A stretch of DNA of 64,000 nt from Asterias amurensis (GCF_032118995.1 NC_092652.1:22309044-22373043), one strand, 5' to 3'. Counted from the stretch's first letter, positions 46,218 to 62,065 are shown. A program made the numbers and translations. Notes: generated by a model not told the origin, from the sequence alone.

Positions 46218-47240
46218 TTAAGTCGTTTCATGAGTTAATATGAATATATTTATGTAACCTTTTTGACGAGTTATATGTACAGCGGCAGTACATGGGCATG
46301 TTCCCTCCGATGGTGCATTTGATCTTTTGAAATAGAATATAAGAATTCACAAAAATATCCCTTGAAAATATGTATCTATGTATAATGTCATGACAGAACA
46401 CGGTTCACTGGTTTGTACAACCGACGTTTTGACTCCACACAATGGCGGACCGTATGTTCCGCTGGCTGGTTGTACTTTCATAAGTAGATCTTTGTGTTTG
46501 AGTGTATGCATCTATATACTCTTAATACAAAATATAAGGAGTGATTACAAATAACAACATTTTTTGAGGTTTTGAAAATAAATCACTGAAAATAAATGCG
46601 TTCGAATTTTCAGCTAACATTTTAACAATTTAGTATTGCTTATCCGGAGAGTCGGTAAATCTACGTAAATTTTACAAAGAAAATCCTTATAATGGAAACC
46701 TAACAACCGTTTAATATTTTAGTGGAAACAACCAGTGAACAAAATCAAGTTGAATAAAACATGCCATGCCAGAACCGAGACAAAAAAATATACATAAAGT
46801 CATCTAGTGGGCCATAAATATTCCGATAGGTCAAAATTACCATACCTACAGTTTTGCCATGGAGACTATTTGCGGAAACTAGGACATTAAAATTGTAGTT
46901 TTCATACAATATTTTTGATATATCACAAACACGCTATAAGACATCCGGTAGCTTTGCCTCTGTCACAAAATAAGAAAAGACAGGAAGAAGATGCAAAACA
47001 ACAAAGTTTAAGACGGCACTTCAAAACACAGAGTTTTGATTATTTCAACGTTTTGTAAACACCAATGGAGCACAATATTGGACCCTCTATTGTTCTCACG
47101 GAAAACTGGACGTTAGCCTGAACATCAGACGTCACACTTCGAGGCTCGTGAATATAAAGAGAGTGGCCTAAAGCCTAGGTCAATTCCCTTCCGTATTGAC
47201 CTTTCACCTAGAAAAGAAGGTACGCAGACGGCCGAAAATG
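46218..47240. other. 3' flank of the large gene, unit 2
   Basis: Collinear with 23413-24500. No exon seen. Confidence 0.5.
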
Positions 47241-47370
47241 CAGCTAGCAAACATCACCTCGGACCAATCAAAACAGAGATATGGAAAGATAATACGTCAC
47301 TGCACGATATCCAATGAAATCACTGGTTCTGAGACAGTCTACTGTGAGGTGTGGGTCTGGTGTGTGTTTT

Positions 47371-50300
47371 CTACTTAAACAAAAATGAGAACCATGTTCC
47401 ATTTTTCTTCTTGCCTCCGCCTGTCATGTTGGCTTCGAATTGTTCGAACGGATCATAATTTGCATCCTTCACTTTCCCAATGATATCTGCCTCTTTTCGC
47501 ACATCTTCTAAGCCATGGACTCGGGCTTGCCAGCCAGGTTTACCAGAGCGTGTCTCAGATTCAATCAGAAGATCAATGTATTCTACGGTGCTTAGAGGGT
47601 TTGGCTTCAGTGCTATCTCTTCCAAACGTGTGACGCTTTTATGCACTTCGGCTATTAACGCAAACACGACCTTCCGGACCTTCACCAAACTTTCCTGGTG
47701 TTTTTTTATGACTTGCTGAACCATCAATTTCTTTCCAGATGCATCTTTGAATCTCGCCTCAATCTCTTTGTACGTCTTCTCTTCTTCCTCTTCGTAGAAT
47801 TCGAACCTGTACTGCTGATTGAAATGCTCATCCCATTCGCACTTCCCCGGGCACGCAGTACAGACCCCATCTCTCATGGCTGAACAATGGACTTTTTTTG
47901 CATCGTCTGCAATGCCACATGGGTAGTGACAAGTGAAGTGGCATTTGCTGCAGTTGGTTATGTAGTTTCCAGTTATATCTACTTTTCTACTCTTGGGAAC
48001 CTTGACCTTGACCTTGAAATCTTTATTTGCTGTGATTTGCGCTTCATTTTCTACCAGGACTTGTTGCTCCTTTCTGAGAAATTCGTATTTGCAGTTTCCT
48101 GCCGTGATCTGAGACGGAAGACCTTGGATTGCAGTCTCAAGATGCTTTCTCTCCTTCAACACTTCCTTCGTAAGGAAGAGACTTCGCGCTTCAAGAGTCC
48201 GCACATTTCCGAAGAATGCATTCAAACTTGTGGATCCCATGTCCCAGAACAATGTATCAAACTTTCCATCATCCTTTCTATTAGACGTTTTATGGCCACC
48301 CTGGTAATTTGGTTGTCTCACTTCAGCAAAGAGGCCCGAATTATTGAACTTAAACAATTTCCCTCTGAAGGGGAATTTTGCTTCTTTCAGTACAGCCATA
48401 ACAGGTGGGTATTTTTGGTCTGCAAATGTTGCAAGTACAATGATGTTGCCGGCAATGTCCTTGCCAAACACCGACAAAATGGCATCGAAAACATACTGCT
48501 GTGTTTGCGTTAAACGCACAATCGAAGCCTGGACAACAAACCCAATAGCATCAATGTGATCGATCCCGTGAGACTCTGCATCTAAGAAAAACTGACGGAT
48601 CTGGTCAAAGATTTCCTTATCTCTTTGAATGCCACGAGTATCACCGAAACCCGGTGTGTCGATGATGGTCAGATCGTAAGGCAAATGAAGGTTTTCGTCC
48701 ATCAGGGTATACGATGTGATAACCTGTGTCTGGCTATGAGCTTGTAATGATCCGTTTCCTTCACCGACATCAACCACTTTGAACCGGTATTCATCCTGCC
48801 GCTCTACTTCCAAGATGTAATTGACCATCGCGTTGATCAGGGTGCTCTTTCCTGAACCTGTGACGCCAACAACCATGATCACTTTGTGCTCTCTTTGTAT
48901 CTTAGATCCTTCACCAAAGCTGTAACTACGACTCTGGGACTTCTCACACACCTTCCTAAGAGGCAACTTCAAGATGGTCGGTTTTCCGGTATTCGGATCA
49001 CCAGGTTGAAGTATTTTTGACGATTTAATTACATCTTCCTTGATGAGTTTGCGGGTCGTACACTCCACCTTGCTTACTTCACCTGCCCCCGCGTTCCCAC
49101 AAAAGCCCAAAACTTTGATGCTGTAGCGCGTTTCAGATTTGACTCCCTTGATAACAAACTTGCAGGAAGAATCGTCTGTCTTCTTTCTTACTAACCCGGG
49201 GTCGTCATCGCTGCTATATTCAACCTTGAAGTACTTCACTTCAGCACCACCGACAGTAGGCTTTGTCCACTTGATTTCGATCTGTGATGTTGACACCTGC
49301 TGTGCTCTTAAACCACTTGGTGGACCAGCAGGAAGCGTAGTGAAAGGAACACTAATGGGACTATGTATCATCTTGGGTTTCTTACCCTTCTTCACGCTGC
49401 AAACTAGCGTCACTCTTGCCACGTAGTTAGTATTTGGATCTAAATCGGAGACCAAACAAGGTCTGGCTTCAACGATACCTTTCTCCTTCTGCAGATTGTC
49501 CTCCCACCAACCGTCCTTAGATTTTGTAGACTGCTTGCGATTGACCACTTTGCGGTATTGTATGAAGTACTCAACTAGCTCTACACCATGTCCTACAGTG
49601 GTAGGATCGGTCCATGTGGTAACAACACTTGTTGATTTGATGTCACTAACTGCAGGTTTTCCTGGTTGGCTTGCTGGACAAGTTGTACAATGATCGCTAG
49701 TGGTACTAGGTGGACTCTTGATGCCCGATTCGTACAAGGCAACTACCTGAAATGTGTAAGTAGTATTTGCCTCCAGATTCTTAATTTTGAACTCTTTCTT
49801 GGACGAGTTAATATCGATTTCTTTGGTCATGTTTCCCGCTTCCATCAACTGTATGACGTAGCTTTCAACGATTTCATCCTTCCCCATCTTCCCAGGCTGT
49901 CGCCATTCCAGCAGGACACTGGAAGCAGTCACGTTTCGGAACTCAGGTTTCTCAGGCGATTTCGCCGACAGTGTAGTTGCCACAGCACTTCGCTCACTCG
50001 CTGGGCCCAGACCTGCCGAGCATATGGCACTAACTTGGAACCGTATGGACTGGTTTGGTTCTAGGTTGTCAATCATGACTTGGGTTTCCAGGCTCTTTGT
50101 TTGTATCTCTTGAGGGTCACTTGTTTGATCATTCTGACCACGAAATACCTTGTACTTGACAACGTATCTTTGAACGTTCGACATACCATACTTCGGTTCA
50201 GTCCATGTCAGATTTATCGAGTATTGATCGATGACGTCACACTGGGGCTTCAAAGGCTGACTTGGTGGTTGAAAGTCCTCTTGAGTCAACTCGCCTTGCT

Positions 50301-51815
50301 CAAATAGATTCACTATTCCGCCGATTCTAGTACCACGTTTCCCTTCTGCAGATCCGGAAGAGTGTTCAAATCCGGTCTCAATGAATTTGGTGCAGTCTTC
50401 TTGTTGTTTGGTGCAGTCTTCTTGTTGATTGCTTTCAAAGAAATCAGCAAATTGTCTTGCCTTCAGCCTCATCTCTTTCATGAAGGACGTATCGTCATAC
50501 CATTGGCTATCTTCGTAATGACCACCTTTTCTCTCTGCGATGTACTCGGACAGCGCCCTCAGGTAACCTTCCTCTTCCCCTTTCAGTTGGAAAGTAAAGC
50601 AAACCACGTTCTCGATGCCCGGGTCAATAAGAATATCGTCCAATTTCTCACGAGAATTCACGATGTCTACGTCTGGGAGAAACTTGACGTAATGTCGGAC
50701 AACACTCAACTCTTTGCGCTTACTCAGTACCCAAGCATCGAGTGACGTCAGATTGAATGGTGACGAATCAACATCCCGGAACATGTCCTTGATGCGCCCC
50801 TCGCCATCACTTCCACTCCATATCAGGAGCAATACGTGTGCTAGCTGTTTCTTGTAACTTGATTTGTACTCCGTCAGTAGCTTTATGAAGAACTCAAACT
50901 TCTCTTTTAACCGGGGGAAATTCGTGGACAACGTGTCGTTCGCCATCTCACGGATTCTCGTCAAACAATCATCTATACCTTCAAGGAAAGTCTGAGCCTG
51001 TGCAGGTAGACTGTCACTTACAGCGCAACAAACCCGAGCAGATCTAAGATCTATCTTGCCTATTGGATATAAAAATACCTTAATCGGAATGGCTTTCGCC
51101 TCAGACATTTCGGCCAAGGATGACAGAAATTGAACAACACCTTCAACATCTGCCGGGTTGCGCTCAAGGGGCAAGTCACTATAAACCTTCCACCGAACGT
51201 GTTGGTCCCAACCGGCAGGAATATCGTCCTCTTCTTTGACATGGGCTGCAAGTTTGTCCACTAGGTCAGTTAGGATTTTTGCAGCATCTTCCTTTTCGTC
51301 ACCCCCACAGTAATCAAACACGATAAAGGTGTTCGACCCATACAAAATTGACTTAACAACATGAGTGGCATAACCATATCGTGCTAACAGATCAGGGATT
51401 TTGCTTTTCAGATTGGATTCTAGTGCTTCCTGTGTCAAACATTCAAGTTTATTGATTGTGTTGACATGCAGAGTGAGTCGACAGCGACTGTCTAAGGGCT
51501 GTCGATCATGCAGATACTCTGCAGCCGCCTCGGCCTTAACTAATCCCCCTAGTACACCTGCCTTAAGGGAAGCATCAAGACCTAAAGCCATTGATTTGTC
51601 ATCGAACGAATTTGACCGAATTACAGTGAGATTTAATCCCTTCTGTTCCACTACTTTCAGTTGATCTCCTATGGTTTCTTTGTTAATGAATATGATACTA
51701 GTGGTAATAGCCTCATCACTACGGACGTCGTACAATGTGCCTAGGCGCAATGGTCTACCCAGAGTTGGTATCTCCAGTGTGTCTGAGAGGGATTCCTCCA
51801 TGATGGTACAGCAGC
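47371..51815 (-). CDS. SNTX-type MACPF-like / FN3 / P-loop GTPase protein, copy 2, main exon
   Basis: Paralog of the gene at 24668-29091 with the same domain order and splice acceptor; Met at 51801, 1476 residues from there. The first ~405 residues (SNTX module) differ from copy 1 at only two positions by eye. Four patches are much more diverged: about 407-475, the third and fourth FN3 domains (about 710-915), the segment just after the P-loop (about 988-1025), and the C-terminal tail. A 21-bp tandem duplication (50386-50427) repeats QQEDCTK. The last residues change from copy 1 (a SSLF-type end becomes FSFLFK). All GTPase motifs (GVTGSGKST, DTPGFGD, TFAD) and the Cys/His cluster are intact, so both genes look functional. 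Confidence 0.85.
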
Positions 51816-51918
51816 CTGCACGCAATAGAGTCAATATCAAAACAGAGAAAACACCAATAAGTTCCACTCTTGTAGATGGAAATTTGCATTGGGGATTAAT
51901 AATTTTGGTTGTACCCAA

Positions 51919-52069
51919 CATAATACACCGATATGTGTAAGCACTGTATACTCAGTACAGTACCGAGCTCTGTGGAAAATAATCACAGGCATAATACTCG
52001 GGTGGGATTCGAACCCAAGACCTTTGCAATTTGAGAGCATTGTCTTTCCAGCTAGACTAGACCCGTGAA
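51919..52069 (-). mobile_element. tRNA-derived SINE before the main exon, unit 2
   Basis: Ortholog of 29195-29345; B-box GGTTCGAATCCCACC on the - strand. Confidence 0.75.
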
Positions 52070-52171
52070 CCTTTGACACAGAGCTGGGGAAAGTACTACA
52101 GTGCTAACACACATCCGTGTATGGGTACAAACACAATTAACGCATAGGTGCAAATGGCCATCAAGTCACTG

Positions 52172-52224
52172 TAATACAATGCAATACAATACAATACAAT
52201 ACAACACTATACAATATAATACAA
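52172..52224. repeat. (ATACA)n microsatellite, unit 2
   Basis: Ortholog of 29448-29500 with the same length class. Confidence 0.8.
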
Positions 52225-52618
52225 AGGGCATGTGTATACCGCTATGTCGTTCAGATCACATTGTAAATATAATACAAATAGCGTCATCGTTACGACATGA
52301 TACATTTTTGTAAAGTAGTGTTTTAAATTGAGTACAACAAATTCAAGTTTTACAGACTGCCACGCTGATCACTGACAGAATGATGGACTGTAACAAACAA
52401 CCATTTAATAGTCATTGTACAACGCAAAAACAGTGTTAAGTGTTTTGTCAACGAATGTGAGGTTGCTCAATTTGTTTAAAACAAGTCCTTAGCTTTATTT
52501 CATACGGCTGCACACATTAGCTATAAACAAAAGAAAATGCTTAACTGCAAAAAAATGTTGTTAAAACTTACACTATGAGTGTAAACATCACATGAATATA
52601 CACAAGAATAAACATTAA

Positions 52619-53000
52619 AGGAACACGTTGCCTTGGATCGGTCGAGTTGGTCTTTGAAAAGCGTTTTTAACCGTTTTTTATAAAATGCATATGGGTAGAA
52701 AGATGTTGTAAAAGTAGAATACAATGATCCACACAAACATGCCTCGAAATTGCGTGGTTTTCCCTTTACCTCGTCGACTAACACGTCGGCCATTTATGGG
52801 GGTCAAAATTTTGACTCCCATAAATGGCCGACCATGTTAGTTCGCGCGATAGAAGGAAAACCACGCAATTTCGAGGCAAACTTGTGTGGATCATTGTATT
52901 CTACTTTTAAAACATCTTTCCAACCATATGCATTTTATAAAAAACGGTTACAAACGCTTTTGTTTTGACCAACTCGTCCGATCCAAGGCAACGTGTTCCT
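52619..53000. mobile_element. MITE family 5 palindrome, unit 2-specific insertion with proven TTAA duplication
   Basis: AGGAACACGTTGCCTTGGAT at the left and ATCCAAGGCAACGTGTTCCT at the right, TTAA on both sides (52615-52618, 53001-53004). The arms are inverted over nearly the whole length around GGGGGTCAAAATTTTGACTC. Unit 1 has the empty site ACATTAACACCAT near 29892. Confidence 0.95.
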
Positions 53001-53269
53001 TTAACACCATAGGGCGTCAAAATAACACCAATGCAAATGGCTAAGCAAACATTAGTGTTATTTTAACAGCCTGTTGCGATTCTTTCTTGGTATCTATGTG
53101 ACAACATCCATGGTGTCAATTTGAACAACCCGTCTACCAGAAAAGCGTTGCCAGCTAAATATTTTACCATTTTGACTGATTTCCTGAACATTTTGGCAAA
53201 GCAGAAATATTGTATAAAGCAACATGTTACGCCTAGGCAGCTCTATGAAATTGGGTCCTCGTATTGGGT

Positions 53270-53895
53270 ACAGGTCAACTCGGTCCCAAGTCAACTCGGT
53301 CCCAGTCAACTCGGTCCCAGTCAAGTCGATCCCAAGTCAACTCGGTCCCAAGTTAACTCGGTCTCAAGTCAACTCGGTCCCAAGTCAACTCGGTCCCAAG
53401 TCAACTCGGTCCCAAGTCAATTCGGTCTCAAGTCAACTCGGTCCTTCGGCCAACCTTAATCATTACAGTACATAAAATAATTTAAAAAACATCAAGTTAA
53501 TGGTTTTTAAGTTATTTTATTGTACTGTTTAGATATTATTTATAATTATATTACGTGATAATATGTATTATGAACGTGTAAGTTTACTTATTTTTTGTTT
53601 TCAACCACCCTTATTGGGTTTTTAGAATTGTTGTATTGGTAGGCCCATGCCATGGAGTATGATTTTGTTTTATGTGCATGGTGTAGGTAAAGTTTTGTTT
53701 ATTATTATTATTTTTAACAAAACATTAATTTCCTCATGTTTGAGTTCTCAAAGTGAAAGAGTTGCACACTCATCTCGTTTCACGTACAAAGTCAAAGGAA
53801 AGGACATAGTTTTGTTTTCAATTCTTCAAAGAACTTTGAATCAGTCAACCATACGAGTTGACTGGGACCGAGTTTACTTGGGACCGAGTTGACTC
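53270..53895. mobile_element. Element with minisatellite ends, unit 2
   Basis: Ortholog of 30166-30853 with about 11 units in the left array instead of about 15, and the inverted units at about 53855-53895. Confidence 0.6.
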
Positions 53896-54092
53896 ATAAG
53901 CCTTGTTTTTGGCAATTTTGCATTTGAAAAAAGAGTCTACACCTTCATTAGTCGTTTGCGAAACCTTTTAACGCAAAAACAACCAGTGTGGGTCTGAACA
54001 ATGCCGACGTTATAAAAAATAAAAAAAAAAAAAAAAAAAAAAAACGGTTTTAGCCATCAAAATTTAGCAAAGTTTAGAGTTGTCGAACTCAC

Positions 54093-54156
54093 CAGTGAGC
54101 TCTTTCAAAAGCTCCTTAGTCAGATGATCCGTGTAGTTGATCAGATTTTTCTGGAA
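54093..54156 (-). CDS. Upstream coding exon c of the large gene, copy 2
   Basis: 64 nt, same splice sites as 31030-31093. One replacement (Asp to Asn in FQKDL). In phase with the main exon at 51815. Confidence 0.7.
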
Positions 54157-54762
54157 CAATAGGAAAGAAGAATCACGTAGTTTACCTTTGGGGTTTAGAG
54201 TAAGGAACATATCTATCCCATGCACCCGTTGCAATTTCAAACTAAATGATAACGGGCTGGTCTGATTTTATTGGTATATTTATAAACTATTTACAGCCTT
54301 TTCTGTCTTAAGTTATTTTAAGGAAACATAAACAGTCTAATAAAGAACGATGTTCAACCACTTTTATGAACAGACACTGATATAAGGGGCAACCTGTAGT
54401 TTTATAACGGTGGTACAATTAATATATTTCCTATTTATTTTTACTGTTCCTTTTATTTTGTAGAGACACACGTTGCGGCTATTTTATTTAATTGTAGTTT
54501 AATCGAAGTCCTTTTCGACAGTAACAACACAAGCTTTGACGTACTTCCGCCTATCAAAGCCCTTGTGCAGACATGGAACGCAAAATGCCAGCATTTTGGG
54601 TCATTCCTTTGTTTACATTTTGACTGCAGTTGGCGATTTGTGAGTCAAAAGTGTACATTTTAAATTAGGACATAAATTGATTTTTTTGTCTTTTTTTGTA
54701 AATCCTGAAATTTAATATGCAAAATGTTGAAATTGCTTTCTGTGGAATTACGTAACACTTAC

Positions 54763-54844
54763 CGGCGCGGCAGGTTCAAACACTTGACATGTCTGTGTCT
54801 GTGATTTGATTCGATATTTAGGCCATCCAAATCTAGAAACAAAT
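54763..54844 (-). CDS. Upstream coding exon b of the large gene, copy 2
   Basis: 82 nt, same splice sites and phases as 31708-31789. The only difference seen is a silent Val codon change, while flanking intron sequence carries several changes and indels. Confidence 0.7.
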
Positions 54845-54903
54845 CTGTAAATGAGAAGGATAAGATCCTGAAAAAAACCTGTTAGGTGAGGGTAAACCAT
54901 TAA

Positions 54904-55252
54904 AGGCAGTGGACACTATTGGTAATTGCTCAAAATAACTATTAGCATAAAATCGTACTTGTTAACGAGTAATTGGGAGCTGTTGATGGTATAAAACATT
55001 GTGAGAAACGACTCCGTCTGAATTTTTGAGAAATAAGTGATTTTCCACGAAATTGATTTCGAGACCTCAGATTTGGAACTTGAGGTCTCGAAATCAAGCA
55101 TCTGAAAGCACACAACTTCGTGTGACAAGGGTGTATTTTCTCTCATTATTATCTCGCAACTACGACGACCGATTGTGCTCAAATTTTCACAGGTTTGTTC
55201 TTTTGTACATAAGTTGAGATACAGCAATTACCAAAACTAGTGTCCAGTGTCT
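54904..55252. mobile_element. MITE family 1 in unit 2 (intronic)
   Basis: Ortholog of 31850-32197, TTAA on both sides. Confidence 0.85.
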
Positions 55253-55256
55253 TTAA

Positions 55257-55433
55257 GGCCGAGTCACACTGCAGCGGTAACGAAGACGATAACGATCAAG
55301 ACTCAAAGAGAACGTATTCTATTGGTTGAATTGCTCCACGCAGAATACGCCCACGCTCGTTCAACCAATCGAGGGCATTTATTGTTAACATTATTGTTTT
55401 CGTTCTCGTTATTGAGGCATGTGTGACCGGTCC
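55257..55433. mobile_element. MITE family 6, unit 2
   Basis: Ortholog of 32202-32378 with GGCCGAGTCACACTGCAGCG and GTGTGACCGGTCC ends. Confidence 0.6.
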
Positions 55434-55974
55434 TTTTACCCGGTTTATCGAGTACCGGAGAGTTTCATCATCCCGTATCCCGCAGCGAGGGGTTATGTAG
55501 ACTACTTCCAATTCCTGTATTGAGATGAAACTACGTTTCTATTAACGCCATATGCACATTTTCCCTCTTGGGGATTTTTCAAAAAGGGAAAGGAAGCAAA
55601 AATTCCATTTTTTATTTTACAATAAAGCCGTTATGCACACCTCCCGCATTGGAGAATTATTTTTAAAAAGCGTTGCAGCGTAGCCTACTATTCCAGCCAG
55701 GAATTGGTAGTGTTACAGTACAAAACCGCTCGCTGCACTTAGTCTCTTACTCAAGCCAGGAATTGGCCATTTACAGTACAATAGCCTTCACTGCGGTGTA
55801 TTTAAAATACGCATCAGGCACCGTCAATAATACACTGGTTGTGACTCACTTGCATAGCTCGCATACATAAATCCTTGTCATTTTTTGATTGGTGGGAGAC
55901 GCACCACGTGTCATTGTTGATTTTGTCATGTATTTACTGTTACAGCAGAGAACCAACGCACATGACTCAACTTA
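55434..55974. other. Intronic sequence with the empty LINE site, unit 2
   Basis: The uninterrupted CTTACTCAAGCCAGGAATTG at about 55747 is the pre-insertion site of the LINE found at 32705-33561. No exon seen. Confidence 0.7.
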
Positions 55975-56065
55975 CATATGGGCCCTGGTCGGGTATCGAA
56001 CCAGGGTCACCTTGGTGAGAGGCGAGCGCCCTATACGCACTAAGCCAACTATGCAGCCAGATCTG
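55975..56065 (-). mobile_element. tRNA-derived SINE head, unit 2
   Basis: Ortholog of 33780-33870; B-box GGTTCGATACCCGACC on the - strand. Confidence 0.55.
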
Positions 56066-56509
56066 AGTATCCTGGATTTACATGATCTTTCTGGAGTATA
56101 CTACAGACCTAACATTCCTGAGTATACTGCATCCGACTTGTCCTGACCTATCTGAGTATAATATTATAATGCAGACCCCAATATTTTGAACTTCCTGCAT
56201 CTGACCATAGAGCAAGGAATAACTGATATGGCCTGACTTTACCTTTCCTATACATTTATTACTTTACATATACTATTCTGTGTTAATGCACTATCCATTA
56301 TTTGCCTATTCCTTTTATCTTACGGAAATTCCCTTCTTTGATTTGCAGTTTCGCAATACTGTACCCTGTTTCCGTATGACTGTCATTAGGCCTACATTGG
56401 TCAGTTCACTGACGTTCAGTGAGTTAACTACTGAAGCAGGGAAGCTACTGAAGCAGAGAAGTACATACCGATTCACATACCAAGTTGTATAAATAGACCA
56501 ATCACAATG

Positions 56510-57670
56510 ATACCAAGGGGTCCGTCCGCCCGCTGTATACCATTCCCTGTTATACCAAGGTGTCAGCCTTTACCCTTTCCGTATATAAGTACCTCATTCC
56601 CAACTGAGGTACGCTGTATATCAATCACATTATACCATGGAGGAAGGAATAGAAGGAGTAACAAAAGAATACCCTGACAATGCCCCCGTCTAACCAGTGG
56701 AAAAAGATAGGAGACCTCCAGCTGGACGGCCGATTAACGAGCAGGATTAGATTTCTTTGTACAGAACGTGTGGTACCGCTGCTCTGCACCGTTGCCTTCG
56801 TGTGAAGTTGAACCATTGGAGACAAGAATTGTGAATACACACGTTTTCATCTACCATTTGTGGTGTTTCACTGAAACATCATGGCATATTTTTTCATTTT
56901 TTTTTACTTTCCGGTCACTAGCGGTGATTCAAAATTTGGGTATCAGCTCACGAGGGTGGTTGGTATTCAATTGTGTTTTTCGATTTGGTGAGCACAAGTG
57001 TACACAATTTTTATCAGGTCTCAAAAAGTTGTTTTTCTGTATTATATCCATACGACATACGACACCATGGTTGAGTGAAGAACCAAGTGCGCACGCGCAA
57101 ACTCACATACGCCAGGTCGCCCATTGTCTGTATAAGGTATGTCGGTGATTACGAGGTGTTGTTAAACGACCGCGGTACCGCACGTTCGACTTTTGATGTC
57201 CCTTCGTTCGAGCTCCTTCTATTCCTTACTCCATGATTATACCAAGGTGTCCGCCCTCTGTATACCAATCACGGTATACCAAGGGGTTCGCCTTTTTCTT
57301 TTTCCGTATATAAGTACACACCCATTCCCTTCATAGGTAGACGCTGTATGTCAATCGCGGTTATACCAAAGTGTCTACGATAACGTGTGGCAAGTTGTAT
57401 ATAAATCAATCACAATGTTCCGCCATACCCATTCCCAGCATAGGTATACGCTATCACAGTATACCAAGGAGTCCGCCTTTTCCCTTTCCGTCACAACAGA
57501 AGTACGCTGTATATCAATCACATTATACCAAGGTGTCCGCCCTCTGTATACCAATCACGGTATACCAAGGAGTCCGCCGCCTTTTCCCTTTGCGTCACAA
57601 CAGAAGTACGCTGTATATCAATCACATTATACCAAGGTGCCCGCCCTCTGTATACCAATCACCTGTTGGC
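56510..57670. repeat. Degenerate repeat field, ATACCAAGG.GTCCGCC motif, unit 2
   Basis: Same content as 34504-35665. The ORFs inside are repeat-derived. Confidence 0.6.
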
Positions 57671-57901
57671 CTACATTCTGTGAAACCCCCTTCTACAAAG
57701 TTGAATATTCTACGCCATGGACGCCATTTAGACCTGATTGCCTCGTTCTGTCCAACAATGAACGAATATTCTGGAAACGACTCATTCTGTGAATTGAAGA
57801 GTCGAATCTTATATGGGCCGACGTATGACACGTGACGTGTGTTCCACCAATTAAACGACAAGGATCATTCAACAATGCTACTTTAGAATACTCTTGCTTT
57901 G

Positions 57902-58071
57902 GCCCTTTTCGAAACCACGACTTCGGCTTTAGATTTGGCTTCAGGCTCCGTCTGATGCACTGAGCACGTACGCAAAGCACGCGCACTTGTCAAAACAACC
58001 AAGGGGCCAAGGCTTCCAAGCTTGCCTGAGCCGAATCTGGAGCCGGCCGAGGCCGTGGTTTCGAAAAGGGC
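57902..58071. mobile_element. MITE family 7, unit 2
   Basis: Ortholog of 35857-36026 with the same 18-bp perfect inverted ends. Confidence 0.8.
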
Positions 58072-58677
58072 AATATGTGTTGCGACACAGCAGGGACTCT
58101 CATCTCCCGAATGAGAAATATTTGCCAACAGTTTCGGTATTTATACACAAGGAGGAAATAATTTGTTTTACAAGATCGATAGACTGATCTGGGTTTTTTA
58201 TTTTATTTTTATTCAGCCCTTTTTATTGTTGCCTCCTCCATACATTATCGGCAGTACAGCAATACCATGGGATGAGAAAGGAGGAACGAAATTTGACACT
58301 CGTACAAACAAAAAACAATCCTCAAACATATGTATTTAAATATGCATCAGACTTTCGTAACGCTTGTTATTAAGAGCTCCCCTTCTTCCCTCCCTTCGCC
58401 CCTCCCCCCCCCCCATCCCCTGTCCTCTTACTCTCCACATTTCTCATCATGCTCCTTACCTTTTGGTCTAGATCTTTACTCATTTACTGAAACTATCTTC
58501 ATATTATTACACTTAGCCAAAAACAACCCAATGCCGAAATTAGGGGGCTCATGGGGCACCATGTTTTTTTTCTATAGGTGGAAACTTGGACTTAGACATA
58601 TCACAAGGGTATGTATTTGTTGTATTGCCAGAAGATAAAATCTAACCAAACGTATAATACACAGAGAGGTTCCTTAC

Positions 58678-58785
58678 CTTGGATGTTTAGTGAAGGTTCG
58701 ATTCTTCAAGGGATTTGAGAGTACATAACTGAGAAAATCTTGAGGAACTCTGATGGCCTCCTGGCATCCGATGGTGGATGCACAC
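58678..58785 (-). CDS. Upstream coding exon a of the large gene, copy 2 (5' limit uncertain)
   Basis: Same sequence and donor as 36631-36738, in phase with exon b at 54844. The same uncertainty about the acceptor and missing start applies. Confidence 0.5.
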
Positions 58786-59395
58786 TGTGGCCTCAGCGGT
58801 TATCGTGTCCTTTTTTTTAATCCCGCACCTACGTCACACGCAGACAGCGATTTCACATAACGAGAATTCCCCCTGTGAGAAATCAACGTTAGGCCTATAT
58901 CAGATTTGATTCAGCAAAAGTGCTTTCCTTGTGTTTCTTGTTTTGTTTGGTTGTTTGTTTGATGTTTGTTTATTGGAGGGGGTGAATGGTTAACTTTTTA
59001 AAGCAAACATGCCCATATTTATCTAGACTTGTGGACAAGTCGTTGAAATGTTTGACGCAATGATAGATTTCGACTCTCTACTCCCTCTGTGAATTTCGCA
59101 ACACAAGGCGATGTTCTCGAAGGACGCTGTCCACGCGAGGGAGTACCGACTGCTCACTCGCGACTACGGTCCATTCGGGCCAATTAAAATAAAAACATGT
59201 TTAGCGTCTCCGCTCGCTTCTTTTTTTAGAGGCCGCCTCCTTGTTGTCTTTTTTCTTCAATGGAAAAAAACACCTTTTAGCAATCTACTTATCAAATAAT
59301 TGGGTCTCAGAATTCATCACTGCAATAACCTATCTTTCTGAAAGTTTGTATATACTCAGCGCCTTGGTAGATACGTGTGCTATATAAGACTTCGA

Positions 59396-61505
<2,110 letters not shown>

Positions 61506-61820
61506 CTCACACGACAAAGATCTGCAGCTGACAAACATCACCTCGGACCAATCAAAACACAAATATCGAAATCTTACTCTCGGTCGTCTGCCGTAAGCAT
61601 GCAGTGTCATACTTGCATTTAGTGTTGTTTTCAAAACAAAACGTAGCTCTATAACGTAAATACACTGTTTTGTTTCCAACAAGTTCCACACTTTGGTTGG
61701 ATATTTTGTGTGACATGGTTATAAGTACAGTAGCCATTTGTCTTTGCTTTGCATTTATAGCTGTCCAACCTCGGTTGGCAAAAACCCGGGTTGTGACGTG
61801 TCAAAAGAAAAGTTTATACA

Positions 61821-62065
61821 GGGTGCGTTCGACTAGCTTCCCTGTGTCGACCCCGCGGTGCTCACTCGGGTGAGCCCCAGACAAGAGCTAGTCGAACGAT
61901 CACTCTCGCCCTCTCGTGGTGACGGCGTGCACCTATAGGCCAGCCCCAAAAGGACCCACTCCACAAGCAGGGTACTTGGGGCTGACCCGGGTGAGCCCCT
62001 GGAATGACGTCAAAGCTATTCGAACGTACCCGGGGTCGATCCAGGGAAGCTAATCGAACACACCC
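61821..62065. mobile_element. MITE family 3 in unit 3
   Basis: Ortholog of 40028-40272. Confidence 0.8.
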
